This document shows positions 15,103 through 19,290 of a stretch of 19,290 nucleotides of DNA, one piece after another; position 1 is the stretch's first letter; the number at the start of each line of letters is the position of its first letter. The notes under the pieces are model-generated. The model did no database searches and was not told the DNA's origin. It saw only the letters and a program-made list of their open reading frames with translations. This stretch comes from Alphaproteobacteria bacterium. Lineage in GTDB: Bacteria; Pseudomonadota; Alphaproteobacteria; CAAGCB01; CAG-977. A program made the position numbers and the translations under genes. The DNA lies in the NCBI GenBank assembly GCA_021639925.1, contig JAJXEL010000007.1:1-19290 (forward strand), in the 5' to 3' direction.

Positions 15103-15999
15103 ATGTCCTTGTCAAATTCTATCGCTCTGATCCGTCTGTGCCGGCCAAAGCACTGGCTGAAAAACCTGCTGGTTTTTGCTCCGCTGGTTTTCAGCGGCAA
15201 CCTGTTGGCCCCCGATAATTTCTTTAAAACTCTGACCGGCTGGATCGCCTTTAATTTTACGGCTTCCGCCGTCTATATCTTTAATGATCTGCGCGATATC
15301 GAAACGGATAAACGGCATGAAATAAAAAAAAGCCGGCCTCTGGCCGCCGGGCAAATAACGCCCGCGGCGGCAAAAATCCTGTTCTGCCTGCTGGTCTGCG
15401 CCGCCGCGGGAATAAACGCTGCAGCGTCAAGTCTGGCTGAACCCGCAGGCTTGCTGCTTTTGTATCTTATTATGAACATATGCTATTCGCTGGGGATAAA
15501 AAAAGTCCCGCTGCTGGACGTTACTGTTCTGGTGTTCGGATTTCTAATCAGAATTTTTTACGGCGCTTTTTTAATCGACACCGCCGTTTCCGTCTGGCTG
15601 TATCTGACCGTTACAACCATGTCGGCTTATCTGGGGCTGGGAAAGCGGCGCAACGAACTGCAAAAAAGGATCGACAACAACCATGAAATCAACGGCGTTT
15701 TAAAGTTCTATACGCCCGAATTCCTGGATAAAAACATGTATATGTGTTTAACGCTGACGATTGCTTTTTACGCTTTATGGGCGATTTCGCCGATCCCGGC
15801 GCTGCCCGATCCGTCAAATGCCAGAGTCTGGACGGTACCGCTGGTCTTATTGATCTGCATGCGTTACAGTCTGCTGATCGAATCGAAAACGTACGCAGAT
15901 CCCGTAGACGTTCTGACGTCTGACAAAATCTTGATTTTTCTGGTAATGTTTTACGGGTTGTATATGGCTTTTTTAATGTATGGCCGGTTCTTTTTTTAA
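15103..15999 (+). CDS. UbiA-family prenyltransferase, decaprenyl-phosphate phosphoribosyltransferase-like
   Basis: The 298-residue, nine-helix membrane protein has the UbiA Asp-rich motif NDLRDIETDKRH (61-72) and a second motif YSLGIKKVPLLDV (128-140). The N-terminal RPKHWLKN (14-21) is typical of the branch that transfers phosphoribose from PRPP to polyprenyl phosphate (DPPR synthase, Rv3806c-like) rather than quinone prenyltransferases. The product would be a lipid-linked ribose/arabinose precursor for envelope glycans. GGAG six bases upstream supports the ATG. It heads a four-gene run with gaps of 9-11 bases (hisH, hisF, ygjV). The partner epimerase genes (dprE1/dprE2) are not in this window, so the final product is uncertain. 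Confidence 0.8.
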   Translation: MSLSNSIALIRLCRPKHWLKNLLVFAPLVFSGNLLAPDNFFKTLTGWIAFNFTASAVYIFNDLRDIETDKRHEIKKSRPLAAGQITPAAAKILFCLLVCAAAGINAAASSLAEPAGLLLLYLIMNICYSLGIKKVPLLDVTVLVFGFLIRIFYGAFLIDTAVSVWLYLTVTTMSAYLGLGKRRNELQKRIDNNHEINGVLKFYTPEFLDKNMYMCLTLTIAFYALWAISPIPALPDPSNARVWTVPLVLLICMRYSLLIESKTYADPVDVLTSDKILIFLVMFYGLYMAFLMYGRFFF

Positions 16000-16008
16000 G
16001 GAGGATAT

Positions 16009-16593
16009 ATGCTGACAGTTCTGGATTACGGCGGCGGCAACTTAAAAAGCGTTGTCAATATGCTGGATTCTTTCGGCCTGCCGTACGGCGTTACGGATAA
16101 GGCCGAAGACGTCATCAACGCAGACAGGCTGATCTTTCCGGGGCAAGGGCATTTCGGCCAGGTCATGGAAGCTTTGAAATTTAAAGGGCTGGCCGAACCG
16201 TTGCGCCGGGCGATTTCAAGCGGCGTGCCTTTTTTGGGCATATGCGTCGGCTTGCAGGTCTTATTTGATTCTTCCGAAGAAGCGCCGGGCGTAAACGGGC
16301 TGGGGATATTAAAAGGAAAAAATATCCGTTTCACCCGGGGCAAAATCCCGCAGATCGGCTGGAATAAGATCAAAACGACAAAAGCCAATACTTTTTTAAG
16401 TCAGGATTTTTATTATTTCGTAAATTCTTATCACGTTGTCTGCGACGACCCGGCTGTCGTTTCCGCAACGGCGGAATATTATATTCCGTTTACGGCCGCC
16501 GTTCAGGCCGGAAATATTACGGCGACACAATTTCACCCCGAAAAAAGCGGACGGACGGGACAAGAAACAATCCGCCGATGGGTGGAAGGATAA
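16009..16593 (+). CDS. hisH: Imidazole glycerol phosphate synthase, glutaminase subunit
   Basis: HisH hydrolyses glutamine and channels ammonia to HisF in histidine biosynthesis. The 194-residue class I amidotransferase has the nucleophile Cys79 in GICVGLQ (more often GICLGMQ) and the His176/Glu178 pair in QFHPEKSG. It also has the N-terminal DYGGGNLKSV, an oxyanion-region PGQGHF and IPQIGWN before the C-terminal half. AAGGAGG overlaps the stop region of the preceding gene, four bases before the ATG. hisF follows after ten bases. hisA, normally between or near these two, is absent here, so the rest of the pathway must lie elsewhere. Confidence 0.93.
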   Translation: MLTVLDYGGGNLKSVVNMLDSFGLPYGVTDKAEDVINADRLIFPGQGHFGQVMEALKFKGLAEPLRRAISSGVPFLGICVGLQVLFDSSEEAPGVNGLGILKGKNIRFTRGKIPQIGWNKIKTTKANTFLSQDFYYFVNSYHVVCDDPAVVSATAEYYIPFTAAVQAGNITATQFHPEKSGRTGQETIRRWVEG

Positions 16594-16603
16594 GGAGGCC
16601 GAC

Positions 16604-17365
16604 ATGCTGACAAAACGCATTATTCCCTGTCTGGACGTTAAAGACGGTCAAACCGTTAAAGGCGTTAACTTTGAAAATTTAAAATATGCCGGCGATCCGG
16701 TTTCTCTGGCGCGCAGATATTCGCAGGACGGAGCGGACGAATTGGTTTTCCTGGACATTACGGCAACGAACGACGGGCGCAAAACGATGCTGGACGTTGT
16801 GGAACGAGTCGCCAAAGAAGTCTTTATCCCCTTTACCGTCGGCGGCGGTATCAAAACGATTGAAGACATTCGCGCTTTATTGTTGGCGGGAGCGGACAAA
16901 GTTTCATTAAACACCGCCGCCGTCGCAAATCCGCAGCTGATCAAACAGGCCGCGGACCGGTTCGGGTCGCAGTGTGTGGTCATCGCTGTTGACGCCAGAC
17001 GTTTCGACGGTGATTTTTATGTTGTCGTCAACGCGGGACAGAAAAAAACAGATAAAAAAGTCCTTGACTGGGTCAAAGAAATCGAAACGCTGGGCGCGGG
17101 AGAAATCCTGCTGACGTCTATGGACGCGGACGGAACGCAAAAAGGATTCGATTTGGAATTAACGGCGCTGGTATCCCAAAATACAAACCTGCCCGTCATT
17201 GCTTCGGGCGGAGCAGGCCCCGATCCCGCGCATTTCGTCGACGTGTTTACCAAAGGGTTTGCGGACGCGGCTCTGGCGGCGTCCATTTTCCATTACGGCA
17301 CTCTGCCCGTCCCGGATTTAAAGCTGGCTTTGCAGCAAAAGCATATTAATGTCAGAATGGGATAA
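16604..17365 (+). CDS. hisF: Imidazole glycerol phosphate synthase, cyclase subunit
   Basis: HisF uses ammonia from HisH to convert PRFAR to imidazole glycerol phosphate and AICAR. The 253-residue (beta-alpha)8 barrel has both catalytic aspartates, Asp11 (PCLDVKDG) and Asp130 (IAVDARR). Phosphate-binding loops are TVGGGIK and ASGGAG, with DADGTQKG near the C-terminal face. The sequence is close to canonical histidine HisF rather than the LPS-cluster HisF2 type. I chose ATG 16604 because AAGGAGG (16593-16599) lies five bases upstream and the protein then starts MLTKRIIPCLDV. A longer frame to 16436 only reads through hisH in another frame. Confidence 0.95.
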   Translation: MLTKRIIPCLDVKDGQTVKGVNFENLKYAGDPVSLARRYSQDGADELVFLDITATNDGRKTMLDVVERVAKEVFIPFTVGGGIKTIEDIRALLLAGADKVSLNTAAVANPQLIKQAADRFGSQCVVIAVDARRFDGDFYVVVNAGQKKTDKKVLDWVKEIETLGAGEILLTSMDADGTQKGFDLELTALVSQNTNLPVIASGGAGPDPAHFVDVFTKGFADAALAASIFHYGTLPVPDLKLALQQKHINVRMG

Positions 17366-17376
17366 AGGAATTTACA

Positions 17377-17925
17377 ATGGATTTTCTTTCCGTTCCCCAG
17401 CTGTTGGGATATATTGCCTATGTGATTTCGCTGACGGGCGCTTTGCAAAAAAACGATAAAAAGCTGTTTTTATTATTTGCCGTGTCAAACGCGCTGTTCA
17501 GCGTCCACCATTTTTTACTGGGCAATTTCAGCGCCTGTCTGTCCAAAATCATCGTCGGCAGCAGAATGTATTTAAACATTTATTTCAAAGGCGGCGTTAT
17601 TGCTTATCCGTTCGCGGTTATTGCCCTGGTTTCGGGATATTTCAGTTATAAAACCCCTTACAGCCTGCTGCCGGTCGCGGCCGTCGTAATCGCGACGTTT
17701 GTCGCGGCTTATTCCGGCGGTATAAAGCTGAGAATATGTTTCATTATCTGCTGTTGTTTATGGCTGGTCCACGACATTGCCGGTCGGTCCGTCGGCGGCG
17801 CCGTCGAAGATATCACCAGTATTTTAATTTATTCTTTTACGCTTTGGCGCATGAAAAAAGATCAAAAAAAGAGCCTGAACAATTCAGGCTCTTTAACGCG
17901 ATTACAACAGGATCGTGCCGCGTAA
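17377..17925 (+). CDS. ygjV: YgjV-family inner-membrane protein
   Basis: This 182-residue protein has five to six membrane helices. It shows the family pattern: an N-terminal QLLGYIAYVISL helix, a KNDKKLFLLFAVSN segment, a VHHFLLGNFSA helix and a C-terminal LWLVHDIAGRSVGGAVEDITSILI. YgjV (IMP family) has no established function. AAGGA seven bases before the ATG supports the start, eleven bases after hisF. The last 20 or so residues (from KKDQKKS) are encoded by the minus-strand terminator of the convergent porin gene and by the porin 3' end. This tail is therefore probably not a conserved part of the protein. The gene overlaps the porin gene by 24 bases. Confidence 0.8.
   Translation: MDFLSVPQLLGYIAYVISLTGALQKNDKKLFLLFAVSNALFSVHHFLLGNFSACLSKIIVGSRMYLNIYFKGGVIAYPFAVIALVSGYFSYKTPYSLLPVAAVVIATFVAAYSGGIKLRICFIICCCLWLVHDIAGRSVGGAVEDITSILIYSFTLWRMKKDQKKSLNNSGSLTRLQQDRAA
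17864..17894 (-). terminator. Intrinsic terminator of the porin gene, inside the ygjV coding sequence
   Basis: On the minus strand AAAGAGCCTGAA pairs with TTCAGGCTCTTT around a three-base loop (12-pair stem), followed by a run of seven T. It begins eight bases after the porin stop. On the plus strand the same DNA encodes residues around SLNNSGSL of YgjV. Confidence 0.8.
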
Positions 17926-19194
17926 ACTGAATACCGTGCCGAAATCCCGGTCGCGTTTCGACGCGGGGTGAACGTACAGCTGAATGTCCGGCGCAATCGT
18001 AAAAAACTGCGTAATCCCGATATTCCAATATGTTTCCAGTACTGTTTCATACTGGCGCATCGGTTCTGACGAATCAAAATAGTCTTTGCTGACTTTGTTG
18101 TAAGCGACGGCAAAGCCGATCTGATCCAGCGGATTGCGGTCCAAAGGATTATTATACACGCCGCCGGCAACATACGATTGGGTAACGGGCATCGAATCGC
18201 CCGTCGCGGCGTTGACGCGCAGGAAAACGCCCCATTTTTCCGTTAAATTCTGCGACATATTGACAGACCAGCCCGTCGTATTCTGCGGCTGGGTATCAAC
18301 GCTGGGCTGATTATAAACCAACAAAGAATACTGCCCCGCCTGCCCGTTGATTGTCGGCGTATAGGAAACGGATCCGAACGTTGTAAAACGGTGATCGCCC
18401 CAGCCTTTGGACGACAGAGTCTGTCCCGTTATGTTGCGGGCGTTTTGAAAACCGCCGGCAAAAGACCATTCTTCGTTCGGGTTAATCTGAACGTATGCCC
18501 CCAGCCCGGCAATCGGATATGTTTCGCTGGCATTTTGCGACAAAGCATAATTGATAAAATTCGTCTGCTGGTTGGAATCGTACTGAGTCCCGTCAAAATC
18601 AGACAAAGGAAACTGGCCGACCGTTACTGAAAATTTGTTATTGAACAAAGACTGCGTATAACTTAACTGATCAATCGCGTTCGACGGCGTTGAATAATCG
18701 TTGATCGAATTCGCCAAAAACAGTTTATCTCCGATATTTTCCGCTTTATTGCCCCAGTAACGCACGGCTGTATAAGAAGCATTAATCGTTCCCGATCCAT
18801 ACGTATCGTCGTTAAAAATCTGCCATGAAAAAGTCGGGGCATAAATGCTTTGCGTCGCTGTTTTTCCTCCGTTCGGAACACCTTTCTGGCCCATAAAAGA
18901 AACGTCCAGAGAATACTGGATCCCGAAATCGTCCGACAACATGGATTTGAATTTATTATAGTCTTCTTCAAATCCTTCAACGTCGTTTTCCAGCCGTTTC
19001 ATCGCATTTTTCAAACGGGTCGATAACCTGCCGGTGTTGTTCATCTGCGGCCGCGTTGTTGAAACATCGAATTGTTCCGATATTTCAAATTGTTCCGTCT
19101 GCTGCGCAAAAGCGGGCAAAGAAAACAAAACTGCCGCGCAGGTTAAAGAAAGTATCCGCGCGTTTTTCATTTGTTTATATTTTATATTTTTCAT
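17902..19194 (-). CDS. OprB-like carbohydrate-type outer-membrane porin
   Basis: The 430-residue precursor has a signal peptide ending SLPAFA before QQTEQ. A short acidic linker follows, then a charged helix (about residues 60-90, RLKNAMKRLENDVEGFEEDYNKF) that could form a periplasmic coiled coil. The remainder is beta-barrel sequence with alternating aromatic strands. Features such as SVTVGQFPLSDFDGT, AGLGAYVQINPNEEWSFAGGF and QLYVHPASKRDRDFGTVFSLRG recall the OprB carbohydrate-porin family, which passes sugars through the outer membrane. The exact substrate is unknown. It ends in Leu rather than the common terminal Phe. ATG 19194 has GAGG five bases upstream. TTG 19209 and ATG 19170 are less well supported. 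The 3' end overlaps ygjV. Confidence 0.75.
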   Translation of the reverse strand: MKNIKYKQMKNARILSLTCAAVLFSLPAFAQQTEQFEISEQFDVSTTRPQMNNTGRLSTRLKNAMKRLENDVEGFEEDYNKFKSMLSDDFGIQYSLDVSFMGQKGVPNGGKTATQSIYAPTFSWQIFNDDTYGSGTINASYTAVRYWGNKAENIGDKLFLANSINDYSTPSNAIDQLSYTQSLFNNKFSVTVGQFPLSDFDGTQYDSNQQTNFINYALSQNASETYPIAGLGAYVQINPNEEWSFAGGFQNARNITGQTLSSKGWGDHRFTTFGSVSYTPTINGQAGQYSLLVYNQPSVDTQPQNTTGWSVNMSQNLTEKWGVFLRVNAATGDSMPVTQSYVAGGVYNNPLDRNPLDQIGFAVAYNKVSKDYFDSSEPMRQYETVLETYWNIGITQFFTIAPDIQLYVHPASKRDRDFGTVFSLRGTILL

Positions 19195-19290
19195 CAGATC
19201 CTCGCACAATCATAATAAAATAAAGAAAAACATAAATCATAAAAACAAAAATAAAAATACGATAACAGGCATATATAGAAACGTATAGGG
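19195..19290 (-). other. A/T-rich leader region of the porin gene
   Basis: The stretch from the porin start to the window edge is strongly A/T-rich on the minus strand and U-rich if transcribed. A TATGAT box about 17 bases before the ribosome site is a possible -10, but no convincing -35 is seen. The region holds no gene. Confidence 0.3.

Noticed and set aside
16009..17365. hisH/hisF as LPS-type HisH2/HisF2 for sugar amidation
   Set aside because: HisF shows canonical histidine-pathway motifs throughout and no wbpG-type partner is present in the window.

Overview
The window reads as a chromosomal segment of a Gram-negative bacterium. It has a Kdo cytidylyltransferase for LPS, an outer-membrane carbohydrate-type porin, and a lipoprotein with a clean lipobox. 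GC is moderate and genes are tightly packed with short A/T-rich spacers. The IscR-like Rrf2 regulator, the DUF2157/DUF4401/GDYXXLXY trio and the tRNA-Lys sequence fit an alphaproteobacterium, perhaps a host-associated Rhodospirillales-like lineage. That placement is an impression from memory, not a computed result. No transposase, integrase, phage gene or CRISPR array was seen.

Left part (1-6354). A membrane protein of GT-C glycosyltransferase type runs in from the left edge. It converges on a three-gene minus-strand membrane operon (DUF2157, DUF4401, GDYXXLXY, 3556 down to 1010). Back-to-back promoters at about 3559-3600 separate this operon from a plus-strand pair of exported proteins of unknown function (3617-6354) that overlap by four bases.

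Centre (6358-11355). cysK lies on the minus strand. Upstream of it are an intrinsic terminator and a 41-residue peptide gene with seven cysteines. Divergent from these is an Rrf2-family regulator with three Fe-S-type cysteines, followed by rimO. This arrangement suggests cysteine-responsive attenuation plus Fe-S or cysteine control of cysK. Next come a HAD hydrolase, kdsB and a chagasin-type protease-inhibitor lipoprotein in one tight run.

Right part (11331-19290). A MATE exporter and a Trp-rich conserved protein are on the minus strand, divergent from sstT. A structured non-coding stretch (14624-15102) follows. It holds a terminator, a tRNA-like inverted copy of a tRNA-Lys 3' half, a shared bidirectional terminator and tRNA-Lys(CTT). 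Then comes a four-gene plus-strand operon: a UbiA-family phosphoribosyltransferase-like enzyme, hisH, hisF and ygjV. It converges with an OprB-like porin whose terminator is embedded in the end of ygjV.

Best candidates for something undescribed are the Cys-rich leader/terminator/cysK arrangement, the tRNA-like inverted repeat facing tRNA-Lys, and the unknown exported pair.
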